A stretch of DNA of 64,000 nucleotides from Eubacteriaceae bacterium Marseille-Q4139. Its GTDB lineage: Bacteria > Bacillota > Clostridia > Lachnospirales > Lachnospiraceae. Position numbers and translations under genes: made by a program. Where the stretch lies: NCBI GenBank assembly GCA_018223415.1, contig JAGTTQ010000001.1, positions 3,645,365 through 3,709,364 of the forward strand. Reading direction: 5' to 3'. Under the pieces are notes generated by a model, which saw only the letters and a program-made list of their open reading frames with translations, had not been told where the DNA came from and made no database searches. Below are positions 17,306-27,038 of the stretch, piece by piece (within the stretch, counting starts at the first letter, position 1; each line of letters opens with the position of its first letter).

Positions 17306-18027
17306 TCCTCTAAAATTCCTCGTTCCCTGAGACTCACATAGCAATTATCCCCGATAATGACGTGGTCTAACAGCGGAATCCCGATTAAATTTCCGGCTTC
17401 CATCACACGTCTCGTAAAAAAGCAGTCTTCCCTGCTTGGCGCCGCGTCCCCGCTCGGATGGTTGTGAACCAGGGCGATCCCGGTTCCCCGGTAGCGGAGC
17501 GCCTCAATATAAAGCTCCCTGGGCGTGGCGATGGACGCGTTGACAGTGCCGCGGGAGATTTCCAGCTCCTTAATCAGGAGGTTTTTCGTATTGAAGATCA
17601 TGAGGCGCAGGCATTCCTGCTCCATATGGCGGAGCTCTTCCATGTAGTAGGCGGCAATGTCCTCCGGCTCATGGAAGGACGGGGAACGGACAGCCGAAGC
17701 CGACCGCCAGATCCGTTTGGAAAGCTCACCCAGGCAGGAAAGCTGGATGGCCTTCACGTCTCCGATTCCGCGGATAGCCTTGTAATCCGCCAGGGAATGA
17801 TGGAGAAGGCCCGCCAGTCCGTCGGGGGTTCCAAGGGACAGTACCTTTTCCGCAAGCGCCCTGGCCGGCATCCCTTTAGAACCGCTCCGCAGGATCACCG
17901 AGAGGAGCTCTGCGTCCGAAAGGGAGGCGGCTCCGTACTCCAGAACCTTTTCGTAGGGCTGTTCCGATGCCGGCAGCGTCTTCATGGTGATTTCTTCTTT
18001 TGTTTCGGTTTTTCTTTTCTGATCCAT
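17302..18027 (-). CDS. radC: RadC-family JAB/MPN-domain protein
   Basis: A 241-residue protein with an N-terminal UPF0758/HhH region (GAASLSDAELLSVILRSGSK) and a C-terminal JAB/MPN metalloprotease-like domain with the zinc motif HNHPSGDAAPSRED. The DNA-repair role once proposed for RadC is no longer accepted; true function is unknown. The start was set at ATG 18027 with GGAAAGG 6-7 bases upstream; the longer frame begins at a TTG. It sits between DUF4321 and mreC, as in many clostridia. Confidence 0.93.
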   Translation of the reverse strand: MDQKRKTETKEEITMKTLPASEQPYEKVLEYGAASLSDAELLSVILRSGSKGMPARALAEKVLSLGTPDGLAGLLHHSLADYKAIRGIGDVKAIQLSCLGELSKRIWRSASAVRSPSFHEPEDIAAYYMEELRHMEQECLRLMIFNTKNLLIKELEISRGTVNASIATPRELYIEALRYRGTGIALVHNHPSGDAAPSREDCFFTRRVMEAGNLIGIPLLDHVIIGDNCYVSLRERGILEE

Positions 18028-18073
18028 ACTGGCCTTTCCGCTCTCCAAGCACCTGGCCCCGGAATATGGATCC

Positions 18074-18325
18074 TTAGACGTAGCGGTATGCGAGAATGGC
18101 GAGGGCCACGCCGATGATGCTGGCCATCGTGATGCGGATTGTCAGCCCGAAGGTGATGATTAAGAGCCCGAAGTCCAGGACGATGGGGTCTTTAATCCCA
18201 AAGGACTGGCCGAAATTCAGCCAGGAAAGGCCGGGGATCCCCTCAGCCATATTCCCGATAAAGCCGCCCAGAACGATGCCGGACAGCAGGAAAATCAGCA
18301 GAATCCAAAAATTTTTCCCTCTCAT
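18074..18325 (-). CDS. DUF4321 small membrane protein
   Basis: An 83-residue protein with two hydrophobic segments (residues about 5-27 and 50-80) and the family pattern LSGIVLGGFIGNMA followed by GLSWLNFGQSFG. Genes of this family recur directly upstream of radC-mreC in Lachnospiraceae and other clostridia. Function is unknown; the position suggests a link to the cell-shape machinery. It is the first gene after the promoter at 18359-18387. Confidence 0.88.
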   Translation of the reverse strand: MRGKNFWILLIFLLSGIVLGGFIGNMAEGIPGLSWLNFGQSFGIKDPIVLDFGLLIITFGLTIRITMASIIGVALAILAYRYV

Positions 18326-18358
18326 ACATGCTTGTCCTTCCCTTTATGCTATCAGTTA

Positions 18359-18387
18359 AATATACCACATTTTCAGCCCCAAAACAA
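18359..18387 (-). promoter_or_regulatory. Promoter of the DUF4321-radC-mre-min-rodA operon
   Basis: On the minus strand TTGTTT, a 17-base spacer and TATATT lie 34-62 bases before the DUF4321 start codon, followed by a good ribosome site (GGGAAGGA). This is the only gap in the stretch large enough for a promoter. Confidence 0.7.
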
Positions 18388-18430
18388 CGCAGGCAGAAAA
18401 ATTTAATGTTTATTAAGAGTTTTGAAATGT

Positions 18431-19720
18431 TTATGCCTGCGGGAGGCTTATGAGCCCGGCATCGAGAAGCTTCTGGAGCGATTTTAAGATACCGAACTTC
18501 GCATGGTACCAGGTCAGACCGCCCTGGAAATAGACGGCGTAGGGCGGTTTAATCGGCGCATCGGCCGAAAGCTCGATGGAAGCGCCCTGGATGAAGGCGC
18601 CTGCCGCCATAATGACGTCGGAATCATAGCCGGGCATGGCCCACGGCTCCGGCGTCACGAAGCTGTCCACAGGCGCAGCCGCCTGGATGCCCTCGCAGAA
18701 TTTGATCACGCCCTCGGGTGTGCCGAAGGTGATGGCCTGGATGATGTCATGACGGCTCTCGCTGCCGTTTGGAACCACGGAAAAACCGAGCCTCTCATAG
18801 AGGTTGGCCGCAAAGATGGCCCCCTTTAAGGCGCCGGCCACAACGGTCGGCGAAAGGAAAAGGCCCTGGTACAAGGACTGGCTGACGCCGAGGCTTGCGC
18901 CCACTTCTTTTCCGAGTCCGGGCGCCGTAAGCCGGCAGGCCGCCCGCTCGATGCAGTCTTTTCTTCCGACGATATAGCCGCCGATGGGCGCCAGCCCGCC
19001 GCCGGGGTTCTTAATTAGAGAGCCGACGATCATGTCCGCGCCCACGTCGGTGGGCTCGATCCGCTCCACGAATTCGCCGTAGCAGTTGTCCACCATGCAG
19101 ATCACGTCAGGCTTTAAGGCCTTAATGAAGGCGATCAGCTCCCCGATCCGGCCGACGGAAAGGGTCGGGCGCGTGGCATAGCCCTTGGAACGCTGGATTT
19201 CCACCAGCCTTGTTTTCTCGTTAATGGCCTTTCTGATGTTCTCCCAGTCGAAGCTTCCGTCCTCTAAAAGATCTACCTGGCGGTAAGTGATCCCAAACTC
19301 CTTTAAGGAGCCGACGGAATCCCGGATACCGATGACCTCCTCTAAGGTGTCGTAGGGCTTTCCAACCGGCGAAAGAATCTCGTCGCCCGGCCGCAAGTTC
19401 CCGGAAAGGGCGATGGCAAGGGCGTGGGTGCCGGAAATCAGCTGCGGGCGAACCAGAGCGTCCTCGCCGTGGAAGGCCTTTGCATAGACCTCTTCCAGGG
19501 TGTCGCGGCCCAGATCGTTGTAGCCGTAGCCGGTGGTGCCGGCAAAGTGGATGTCGCTGACCCTGGCCTCCTGCATGGCTTTGATGACCTTTAACTGGTT
19601 GTACTCCGCCGTGGCGTCGATGGCCTCAAACCGTTCTTTTAAACTCTCCTCGATCTGCTTTCCGTATTCCAGGACAGGCCCGGTGACGCCGAGTGTCCCA
19701 TATATCTCCGTTAATTCCAT
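18431..19720 (-). CDS. PLP-dependent methionine gamma-lyase-like protein (YnbB / aluminium-resistance family)
   Basis: A 429-residue fold-type I PLP enzyme of the Alum_res family, annotated as methionine gamma-lyase family or YnbB. The likely PLP-binding lysine is in IVGSLIKNPGGGLAP, the Asp that pairs with the pyridine nitrogen is in VICMVDNCYGEF, and the substrate-side motif SGTHALAIALSG is present. The true substrate is not established. It overlaps miaA by 10 bases and ends the mutS-mutL-miaA operon, the order seen in Bacilli and clostridia (miaA region and ynbB adjacent). Confidence 0.9.
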   Translation of the reverse strand: MELTEIYGTLGVTGPVLEYGKQIEESLKERFEAIDATAEYNQLKVIKAMQEARVSDIHFAGTTGYGYNDLGRDTLEEVYAKAFHGEDALVRPQLISGTHALAIALSGNLRPGDEILSPVGKPYDTLEEVIGIRDSVGSLKEFGITYRQVDLLEDGSFDWENIRKAINEKTRLVEIQRSKGYATRPTLSVGRIGELIAFIKALKPDVICMVDNCYGEFVERIEPTDVGADMIVGSLIKNPGGGLAPIGGYIVGRKDCIERAACRLTAPGLGKEVGASLGVSQSLYQGLFLSPTVVAGALKGAIFAANLYERLGFSVVPNGSESRHDIIQAITFGTPEGVIKFCEGIQAAAPVDSFVTPEPWAMPGYDSDVIMAAGAFIQGASIELSADAPIKPPYAVYFQGGLTWYHAKFGILKSLQKLLDAGLISLPQA

Positions 19721-20682
19721 GATTGTATCTGCTCCTTTTTTATGATGCCGCGCTCTGTAAGATCCGAGAGGATCCAGTGAAGCATCCTGTCTTCGTTCCA
19801 GTCAAATTTTTCCCAGTCAAGCCAGCAGACGTCCCGCTCCCTGCGAAACCAGGTGAGCTGGCGCTTGGCAAAATGCCTGGTGTCCCGCTTGATGACAGAG
19901 ACGGCTTCCTCCAGGCTCATATTCCCGTCCAGGAAATCCAGGATTTCTTTATAGCCGAGTCCCTGCATGGACACCATATCCTTTGTAAGGCCGGCGTCCT
20001 TTAAGGCTTTCACCTCGTCCACGAGCCCGGCCGCAGCCATCCTGTCCACGCGGGCGTCGATGCGCTCATAAAGCCGCGCCCGATCCATGGTGAGGACGTA
20101 ATAGACAAACTGGTAGGGCGATTCCTTCTTTTGTTCCGCCTCGTTGTGGTCGGAAATCTTCATCCCCGTTTTTTCATAAAATTCCAGGGCACGGATCACC
20201 CGCTTCCGATTGTTCGGATGGATGGCAGCGGCCGATTCCGGATCTACCTGTTTTAACCGCTCATGAAGGCATTCCGGCCCTTTTTCTTCGGCCAGCCGCT
20301 CCAACTCATGGCGGAAAGCCATGTCGCCGTCGTTTTCCGTAAAGTCAATGTCATAAAGCAGGGCCTGGATGTAAAAGCCGGTTCCGCCTGCCACTATCGG
20401 GATATGGCCTGCCTCCTGAATCTCTTTCATGGCGTCTAACGCCATGGACTGAAACCGCGTTACGTTGAACTCCTCTGACGGCTCCAAAACGTCGATTAAG
20501 TGGTGGCGGATGCCGCCCATCTCCTCTTTTGTGGCTTTGGCGGAGCCGATGTCCATGCCGCGGTACACCTGCATGGAGTCGGCGCTGATGATTTCGCCGC
20601 CAATGGCTTTTGCAAGGCGGACGGAAAGTGCCGTCTTCCCGGCGGCCGTCGGCCCCGTTAAAATTATCAAAGGCTGCTTCAT
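19711..20682 (-). CDS. miaA: tRNA dimethylallyltransferase
   Basis: A 323-residue enzyme that adds the isopentenyl group to A37 of tRNAs reading UNN codons. The P-loop GPTAAGKTALSVRLA, the ISADSMQVYRGMDIGSAK motif and the IPIVAGGTGFYIQALL motif are intact. Its product is the substrate of MiaB, encoded upstream in the same operon (27039-28553). The start codon directly follows the mutL stop with no gap. Confidence 0.96.
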   Translation of the reverse strand: MKQPLIILTGPTAAGKTALSVRLAKAIGGEIISADSMQVYRGMDIGSAKATKEEMGGIRHHLIDVLEPSEEFNVTRFQSMALDAMKEIQEAGHIPIVAGGTGFYIQALLYDIDFTENDGDMAFRHELERLAEEKGPECLHERLKQVDPESAAAIHPNNRKRVIRALEFYEKTGMKISDHNEAEQKKESPYQFVYYVLTMDRARLYERIDARVDRMAAAGLVDEVKALKDAGLTKDMVSMQGLGYKEILDFLDGNMSLEEAVSVIKRDTRHFAKRQLTWFRRERDVCWLDWEKFDWNEDRMLHWILSDLTERGIIKKEQIQSWN

Positions 20683-22869
20683 TTAAACGATCCTCTTGAA
20701 TTTTTTCTCCATCTCATATTTGCTGATGGAGATGATGGTGGGCCGGCCGTGAGGGCAGGCGTAGGGATTTTCCAGCTTCAAAAGCTGGTCGATCAGTTCG
20801 TTGGCTTCCCGCTCCGAGAGCCGGTTGTTCCCTTTAACGGCGGCCTTGCAGGACATGGTGGCAATCCGGTCGTAGATCATCTCGGAGCCGGAAATGCCGG
20901 TGTCCTCGGAGAGGCCGTCTAACATCTCTAAAAGAAGCTCTTTTTTTGCCAGGGAAAACAAGTTGTCGGGCACGGCGCGGACGGCGTATTCGTTGCCGCC
21001 GAAATGCTCGATTTCAAAGCCGATGGTCTCAAATTCCCTCTGATAACGGCGAAGAAGCTCCGCCTCCTGGAGCGATAAAGTCAGGATAATGGGCGGGCTG
21101 ATGTTCTGGGAGGTGAACTCCCTGGACTTTAAAGAGGCGAAGGTCTTTTCAAACAGTACCTTTTCGTGGGCCGCGTGCTGGTCGATGATGTACATGGCGT
21201 CCTTGTATTCGATGATCCAGTAGGTGTCGAACACCTGGCCGATCAGGCGGTGCCAGTACCGGGACTGTTCCGAAAGAAGGCGGTCATCGAACATCTCAAG
21301 CTGGACGAGCGGTTCGCCTGGGGCTTCCTTCGCCTGTGGGGGCGTGGATGGTTTTGCAGGTTCCGATGGCTTTGACGGCGCGGGAACGAGGGGCTGGGGC
21401 GCGACAGAAGGTTTCTGAGGCACGGCGGATGCCGGCGTCCTGGGAGTCCGGGTATCCGTCGCAGCTTCCGGCGTACTGGGAATCCGGGTATCCGCAGCAG
21501 CTTCCGGCGTACTGTCTAGCGGGCGGGAAACCGGCTGACCGGCTGAGGGGCCGGGCAGCGCTGGCCGCGGCTCCTGCTTTGCATCCAGGGAACCTGTCCC
21601 GCCGTCTGCGGGAACCGGCGCTTTTTCCGGCACGCCGCTTCCCGTTTCCGTTTCCTGCCGGACGGCACGTTCCGCCGTCGTTTCCGGCCGAAAAGCGCGC
21701 TCCGCCGCCTTCCCATAAGAGGCAGGGCTCTCTCCCACTCCCATGGCGTTTAAACGGCGGCGCTCAAAGGGCTCCGGCCCTCTCTGCGGCTTTGCGGCCG
21801 CGCCTGTCCCCGGGGTATTTGGCGTACCGTCTGTCTCCTGCTTCTCTTCCCGGTTTCCGGAAAGCTCCGCCGCCGGAATCAGCTCCCTGCCGCTAAGAGC
21901 CTCGGAAACGGCCTGGCAAATGGTGCGGTAAATGAACTCCCCGTCCTTGAACCGCAGCTCCATCTTTGAGGGATGGACGTTGACGTCGATGAACTCCGGC
22001 TCCACCTGAAAATGCAGCAGCGTAAACGGATATTTATGCTGCATCATATAGCTCTTATAGCCGTCCTCGATGGCCTTTGCTATGATGCCGCTTTTGATAT
22101 ATCTTCCATTGATAAAATAATTTTCAAAATTCCGGTTCCCTCTGGCGATCACCGGCTTTCCGATGAAGCCGGAAATAGTGAACCAGTCGGTCTTCACGTC
22201 GATGGGAATCAGGTTTGCGGCAATCTCCCTGCCGTAAACCGTGTAGATGATGTCCTTTAAATTGTGGTTTCCGGAGGTGTGAAGCTTCGTCTGGTTGTTG
22301 ACGATCAGGCGGATGGAAATCTCCGGATGGGAAAGGGCAATCTTTTCCACCAGATCGGCCACATGGCCGCCCTCGGTGGCCGCCGTCTTTAAAAACTTCC
22401 GTCTGGCCGGCGTGTTGTAGAAGAGGTTCCTGGAAATGAAGGTGGTGCCGTCCGGCGCCCCGATCTCCTCGAGGGACTTCTCTTTCCCGCCCTCAATCTG
22501 GTAGCGGAAGCCGTTTAAGCTCCCGGCTGTCTTCGTGATGACCTCCACCTGGGACACGGCCGCAATGCTGGAAAGCGCCTCGCCGCGAAAGCCCAGGGAG
22601 GATATGGCCACCAGATCGGCCGCCGACCGGATCTTGCTGGTGGAATGGCGCAGGAAAGCCAGGGGAAGCTCGTCCCCAGGGATCCCGCAGCCGTTGTCGG
22701 TGATGCGGACGAAGCCGATGCCGCCGTCGCGGATTTCTGCCGTCACGGCTGTGGCCCCGGCGTCAATGGCGTTTTCCATGAGCTCCTTCACCACCGAAGC
22801 CGGCCGTTCCACCACCTCTCCGGCCGCAATCTGGTTGATGGTATTCTGATCGAGAAGCTGAATCGGCAT
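20683..22869 (-). CDS. mutL: DNA mismatch repair endonuclease MutL
   Basis: A 728-residue mismatch-repair protein. The GHKL ATPase domain occupies about residues 1-330 with N-box KELMENAIDAGA, DNGCGI and FRGEALSS motifs. A long Pro/Ala/Thr-rich linker (about 345-535) follows. The C-terminal domain has the metal-dependent nicking motif DQHAAHEKVLFE and the distal CPHGRPT zinc/metal motif, so this MutL is of the endonuclease type, as expected without MutH. It follows mutS by 15 bases. Confidence 0.96.
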   Translation of the reverse strand: MPIQLLDQNTINQIAAGEVVERPASVVKELMENAIDAGATAVTAEIRDGGIGFVRITDNGCGIPGDELPLAFLRHSTSKIRSAADLVAISSLGFRGEALSSIAAVSQVEVITKTAGSLNGFRYQIEGGKEKSLEEIGAPDGTTFISRNLFYNTPARRKFLKTAATEGGHVADLVEKIALSHPEISIRLIVNNQTKLHTSGNHNLKDIIYTVYGREIAANLIPIDVKTDWFTISGFIGKPVIARGNRNFENYFINGRYIKSGIIAKAIEDGYKSYMMQHKYPFTLLHFQVEPEFIDVNVHPSKMELRFKDGEFIYRTICQAVSEALSGRELIPAAELSGNREEKQETDGTPNTPGTGAAAKPQRGPEPFERRRLNAMGVGESPASYGKAAERAFRPETTAERAVRQETETGSGVPEKAPVPADGGTGSLDAKQEPRPALPGPSAGQPVSRPLDSTPEAAADTRIPSTPEAATDTRTPRTPASAVPQKPSVAPQPLVPAPSKPSEPAKPSTPPQAKEAPGEPLVQLEMFDDRLLSEQSRYWHRLIGQVFDTYWIIEYKDAMYIIDQHAAHEKVLFEKTFASLKSREFTSQNISPPIILTLSLQEAELLRRYQREFETIGFEIEHFGGNEYAVRAVPDNLFSLAKKELLLEMLDGLSEDTGISGSEMIYDRIATMSCKAAVKGNNRLSEREANELIDQLLKLENPYACPHGRPTIISISKYEMEKKFKRIV

Positions 22870-22884
22870 GGCTGTCCCTCCTTT

Positions 22885-25539
22885 TTATGATTCCCAGCGG
22901 TTTTTTAACTTGGTCTGAAGCCTGTAAAGGGTGTTTAAGGCGTCGATGGGCGTCATTGTGGAAAGCTCCAGATCCTTTAACTCCCGGACAATGTCGTCGT
23001 CTTTCACCGTGTCAAAAATCGAAAGCTGGTTTAAATCCACTTCATCCGGCTTCGTCACGGCCTTATGCTGGGGCGCAGTCGAGTGCGCCTCGGCGATTTC
23101 TCTCGCATGGGAGGTGATGTCGGCGCTGGAAAGCTCTTCCACCAATTCCTTTGCACGGGCGATGACGGAATCCGGAACTCCTGCTAACTTCGCCACCTGG
23201 ATGCCGTAGCTCTTATCTGCGCCGCCCTTTACGATTTTCCTGAGGAACACGATGTCGTCGCCCTGTTCTTTTACGGCGATGCAGTAGTTGTTGACGCCGC
23301 TTATGGCGCCCTCCAGCTCCGTCAGCTCATGGTAATGGGTCGCAAACAGCGTTTTGGCGCCCAGAAGCTTTGTACTGCTGATGTGCTCGATGACGGCCCA
23401 AGCGATGGCAAGGCCGTCAAAGGTGCTGGTGCCGCGGCCGATCTCGTCTAGGACAAGCAGGCTGTTTTTCGTGGCGTTCCGCAGGATGTTTGCCACCTCG
23501 GTCATTTCCACCATGAAGGTACTCTGGCCGGAAGCCAGGTCGTCGGAGGCGCCGACGCGGGTGAAAATCCTGTCGCAGATGCCGATGTTGGCCTCGTCGG
23601 CCGGGACGAAGCTTCCGATCTGCGCCATTAAGACGATTAAAGCCGTCTGGCGCATGTAGGTGGATTTTCCGGCCATGTTGGGGCCGGTGATGACGGAAAT
23701 CCTGTTTTTCCCGTTGTCGAGATACGTGTCGTTGGCGACGAACATGTCGTCCCGCATCATCTTTTCCACCACGGGATGACGGCCGTTTTTGATGTTGATG
23801 ATGCCCTTTTCATTGATTCGCGGCTTCACATAGTTGTTCCGCATGGCGACGGCGGAAAGGGCCGTAAATACGTCGGTTCCTGCGATGGCCTTCGCCGTCT
23901 TCTGGATCCGTAAGACTTCTCCGGCGATGGTATCCCGCACCTGGCAGAACAGCTCGTATTCCAGCGTGTAGAGCCGGTCCTCGGCTCCCATGATGATGTC
24001 CTCCAATTCCTTTAAGCGGTCGGTGGTGTACCGTTCCGCGTTGGTGAGAGTCTGTTTGCGGATATAGTAGTCCGGCACCATGTCTTTAAAGGAGTTTGTG
24101 ACTTCAAAATAATAGCCGAACACCTTGTTGAACTTGACTTTTAAGGTCTTGATCCCCGTTTTTTCCCGCTCGGAGGCCTCCAGCTCTGCGAGCCAGCTCT
24201 TCCCCTCGGTCTTGGCCTTCCGGTACTTGTCGACCTCCTCGTTATAGCCGTCCTTGATGATATTTCCCTCGCGGACGGTGATGGGCGGTTCCTCTACGAT
24301 GGAGCGGCCGATCAGATCAAAGAGGTCGGAGAGCTCATCCAGGTCATCGTACAGCTCCTTTAAGAGGCTGCCGGAAAACTCGCCCAGCAGATTTTTAATA
24401 TAAGGCAGCATGGACAGGGAATTCTTAAAGGCCAGAAGATCCCTGGGGTTTGCCGTTTTGTAGCTGATGCGGCCGATGAGGCGCTCCAGGTCGTAGATGG
24501 AATTTAAGTATTCCCGGATTTCCTCCCTGGAAATGAAGTTCATGTTGAGCTCTTCGATGGCCGCCTGGCGCCTCTCGATCTCCGCGGCGGAAATGAGCGG
24601 CTGCTCGATGAACGTCCGAAGCATCCTGGCTCCCATGGCTGTCTTCGTCCGGTCTAGTACCCAGAGAAGCGTGCCTCTCTTCTGCTTTTCCCTTAAGGTC
24701 TCCACAAGCTCCAGATTCCGCCTCGTGGACGTGTCGATCACCATAAACTGACCCGTGGTATAAGGCGTCAGCTTTGTTAAATGGGAGAGGTCATTTTTCT
24801 GGGTCTCATAGAGGTACTGGAGGACGCAGCCGCAGGCAATCATCCCGTTTTCGTAGTCGCCGAGGCCAAGTCCCTCGAGGCTTAACACCTTAAAGTGTTC
24901 TTTTAAAATTTTCCTGCATGTATCGTCGGAAAAGAACCGGCTCTCCAACGCCGTGACAGCCAGGTGATAGCGGTTTTTTAACTCCTCCATATCCAGACCG
25001 GACATGAAAAGCGCCTCGCTGCAAACAAGTTCCGACGGAGAAAAGCGGTTCACCTCGTCAAGAAGCGCCCGCTCCGATGATACTTCCGTAACAAAAAAAT
25101 CGCCGGTCGTGATGTCGACCGTCGCTATGCCGTAGTTATTCCCTGTGTAGACAACTGCCATCAGGTAGTTGTTTTTTGTCTCGTCAAGGGCCTGGGCGCT
25201 GGTGATGGTGCCGGGAGTCACCACGCGGATGACTTCCCGCTTCACAAGCCCTTTCGCAAGCTTCGGGTCTTCCATCTGCTCCGCGATGGCCACCTTATAT
25301 CCCTTCTGGACAAGGCGGGTCAGATATCCCTCCACTGCGTGATAAGGAACGCCACACATCGGTGCGCGTTCCTCTAATCCACAGTCTTTTCCTGTCAGTG
25401 TAATTTCCAGTTCCCGCGACACGGTTAAAGCGTCGTCGAAGAACATTTCGTAAAAATCCCCGAGACGGTAGAACAGGATGCAGTCGGGATACTGCTTCTT
25501 CGTCTCCAGGTAATGCGTCATCATTGGTGATAGTGCCAC
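22885..25539 (-). CDS. mutS: DNA mismatch repair protein MutS
   Basis: An 884-residue mismatch-recognition ATPase. The N-terminal mismatch-binding domain has the Phe-x-Glu motif (GDFYEMF, residues about 27-33). The ATPase domain carries Walker A GPNMAGKSTYM, the DLASGQSTFMVEM signature loop, Walker B LLVLDEIGRGTSTFDG and the LFATHYHELT motif. Normal length. It lies between the L,D-transpeptidase gene and mutL in one transcription unit. Confidence 0.97.
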   Translation of the reverse strand: MALSPMMTHYLETKKQYPDCILFYRLGDFYEMFFDDALTVSRELEITLTGKDCGLEERAPMCGVPYHAVEGYLTRLVQKGYKVAIAEQMEDPKLAKGLVKREVIRVVTPGTITSAQALDETKNNYLMAVVYTGNNYGIATVDITTGDFFVTEVSSERALLDEVNRFSPSELVCSEALFMSGLDMEELKNRYHLAVTALESRFFSDDTCRKILKEHFKVLSLEGLGLGDYENGMIACGCVLQYLYETQKNDLSHLTKLTPYTTGQFMVIDTSTRRNLELVETLREKQKRGTLLWVLDRTKTAMGARMLRTFIEQPLISAAEIERRQAAIEELNMNFISREEIREYLNSIYDLERLIGRISYKTANPRDLLAFKNSLSMLPYIKNLLGEFSGSLLKELYDDLDELSDLFDLIGRSIVEEPPITVREGNIIKDGYNEEVDKYRKAKTEGKSWLAELEASEREKTGIKTLKVKFNKVFGYYFEVTNSFKDMVPDYYIRKQTLTNAERYTTDRLKELEDIIMGAEDRLYTLEYELFCQVRDTIAGEVLRIQKTAKAIAGTDVFTALSAVAMRNNYVKPRINEKGIINIKNGRHPVVEKMMRDDMFVANDTYLDNGKNRISVITGPNMAGKSTYMRQTALIVLMAQIGSFVPADEANIGICDRIFTRVGASDDLASGQSTFMVEMTEVANILRNATKNSLLVLDEIGRGTSTFDGLAIAWAVIEHISSTKLLGAKTLFATHYHELTELEGAISGVNNYCIAVKEQGDDIVFLRKIVKGGADKSYGIQVAKLAGVPDSVIARAKELVEELSSADITSHAREIAEAHSTAPQHKAVTKPDEVDLNQLSIFDTVKDDDIVRELKDLELSTMTPIDALNTLYRLQTKLKNRWES

Positions 25540-25561
25540 TGTCTGTCGTCCCTTCTGAAAC

Positions 25562-27019
25562 TTACACGTTCGGATCCGTCGGATCGTAATTCTGGTCGTC
25601 GGGGATCAGAACCACATACGGCTTCATGAACGGGGAAGGCGTATTGGGATCCTCATAGATCGTCACGTTTGTCCCGATTTTGCAGTTATCGTAAATCCAC
25701 TTGGCGTTTTCGCAGGTCAGGCGGATGCAGCCGGCAGAGCGGACGACGCCCAGGCCGTTGTAGCCGCTGGCGATTAACGTGTGCGGATTCGTGGTCTCAT
25801 ATGTAATGGAGTGGAACAAGAAGCCTGCCCCTGCCTGGATCCTTGTGGCATACTGGGTGTAGGTGTCGTTGTACATGAGCCTCCAGCGGTACTTCTCCGG
25901 CGTCTGAAACGTGCCGATGGGCGTGTCGTCGCCGACGGAGGTGAGCATGGCCTTCACCGGGATGATGAAGCCGTTTTCACCGTCCTTTGCATAGACGGTC
26001 AGGCAGTTTAAGGTCTTGTTGACTTTCAGCTCATACTCTGCCTGGGGGCCGATAAGCCCGTCTACGTCCTGGCAGAGCTGGCCGTTGGGGTAGAAATAGA
26101 ATTTTAACCCGTCAATGTACTGCCAGCCGCTTAAGGTATAGCCGTCCTTAAAATAGTACCGCACTTCGTCGTAATCGGCCCAGCCCGTATAAGGCGTCCC
26201 GTCTGCGTTTACGCAGGTGGCAGCCGTCTCCGTAAACTGGATCCTGCCGGAAAACGGCCCGAAATACCGGTCAAGGGTCGAGGCCGGAGCGCCTGTCCCC
26301 TTCGGAACAAGAACAACCTTTAAATCCGTGACCCAGTCGCCGAGGTCGACGGTTCCGGCGATTTCCCCGGCCTTTGCAAAGCCGAGCTGGCCTCTCTGCG
26401 CCGTGGCAACGGCATAGTAAAGGTCATAGGTCTCGGCGGCCTCGCCTGTCAGATGCATCTGAATTGCCTCAACATAGGTGGAACCTTCGGTGCCGCCGCC
26501 CGGCTCCCCGTCGGAATAAAATTTTAACCAGCCGCCGTTGTTGACGTAGGGGCGGTAGGAAAGCTTGCCGTTTAAGCCGTCCTTTAATTTGGCGGAAAGC
26601 CAGGTGTACTGGCCTGCCACGTTGGCCGGCTGGCCGAAAACCTCAACGGCGTCCCAGATGGCCTGGCCGTTGGTCGGCGTCCAGTCCACATTTCCGCCGT
26701 AAAGGTGGGTGTTCGGCACCATGCCCTCCGGGTACTGGACGGCCTGCGCCTGTCCGCTCCCGCCGGTGCCGCTTCCTGTCTGGTTCTCTCCTGTCTGTTC
26801 TCCGGTTCCTTCTCCTGTCTGTTCCCCTGTTGTCTGTCCTTCCTCCGGCTGTCCCTCGCCCTGTCCGTTTTCTTCCTGGCCGCCCTCAGCCTGGGTTTCC
26901 TCCGGATAAAGGTCGTAGCCTGGCCCAAAGCCGTCTTCCGCCGCAGCCGTAAAGCTTACGGATACGGAAAGGCCGGCAGCAAAAGCCGCAGCCGTCAGTT
27001 TCTTGATTGGCAGTTTCAT
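25562..27019 (-). CDS. Exported L,D-transpeptidase (YkuD domain)
   Basis: A 485-residue secreted protein. It has a signal peptide (residues 1 to about 28, ending near SFTAAAEDG), then a Gln/Gly/Glu/Thr-rich low-complexity linker (about 40-90), a middle domain with a choline-binding-like fragment (GWQYIDGLKFYFYPNGQL), and a C-terminal YkuD domain ending with the catalytic pattern GVVRSAGCIRLTC. Such enzymes make 3-3 peptidoglycan cross-links or attach proteins to the wall. The ATG at 27019 has AAGGAGAAGG upstream. It sits between miaB and mutS, which are more often neighbours, so it looks like an insertion into that operon. Confidence 0.9.
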   Translation of the reverse strand: MKLPIKKLTAAAFAAGLSVSVSFTAAAEDGFGPGYDLYPEETQAEGGQEENGQGEGQPEEGQTTGEQTGEGTGEQTGENQTGSGTGGSGQAQAVQYPEGMVPNTHLYGGNVDWTPTNGQAIWDAVEVFGQPANVAGQYTWLSAKLKDGLNGKLSYRPYVNNGGWLKFYSDGEPGGGTEGSTYVEAIQMHLTGEAAETYDLYYAVATAQRGQLGFAKAGEIAGTVDLGDWVTDLKVVLVPKGTGAPASTLDRYFGPFSGRIQFTETAATCVNADGTPYTGWADYDEVRYYFKDGYTLSGWQYIDGLKFYFYPNGQLCQDVDGLIGPQAEYELKVNKTLNCLTVYAKDGENGFIIPVKAMLTSVGDDTPIGTFQTPEKYRWRLMYNDTYTQYATRIQAGAGFLFHSITYETTNPHTLIASGYNGLGVVRSAGCIRLTCENAKWIYDNCKIGTNVTIYEDPNTPSPFMKPYVVLIPDDQNYDPTDPNV

Positions 27020-27038
27020 CGCATCCTTCTCCTTACTG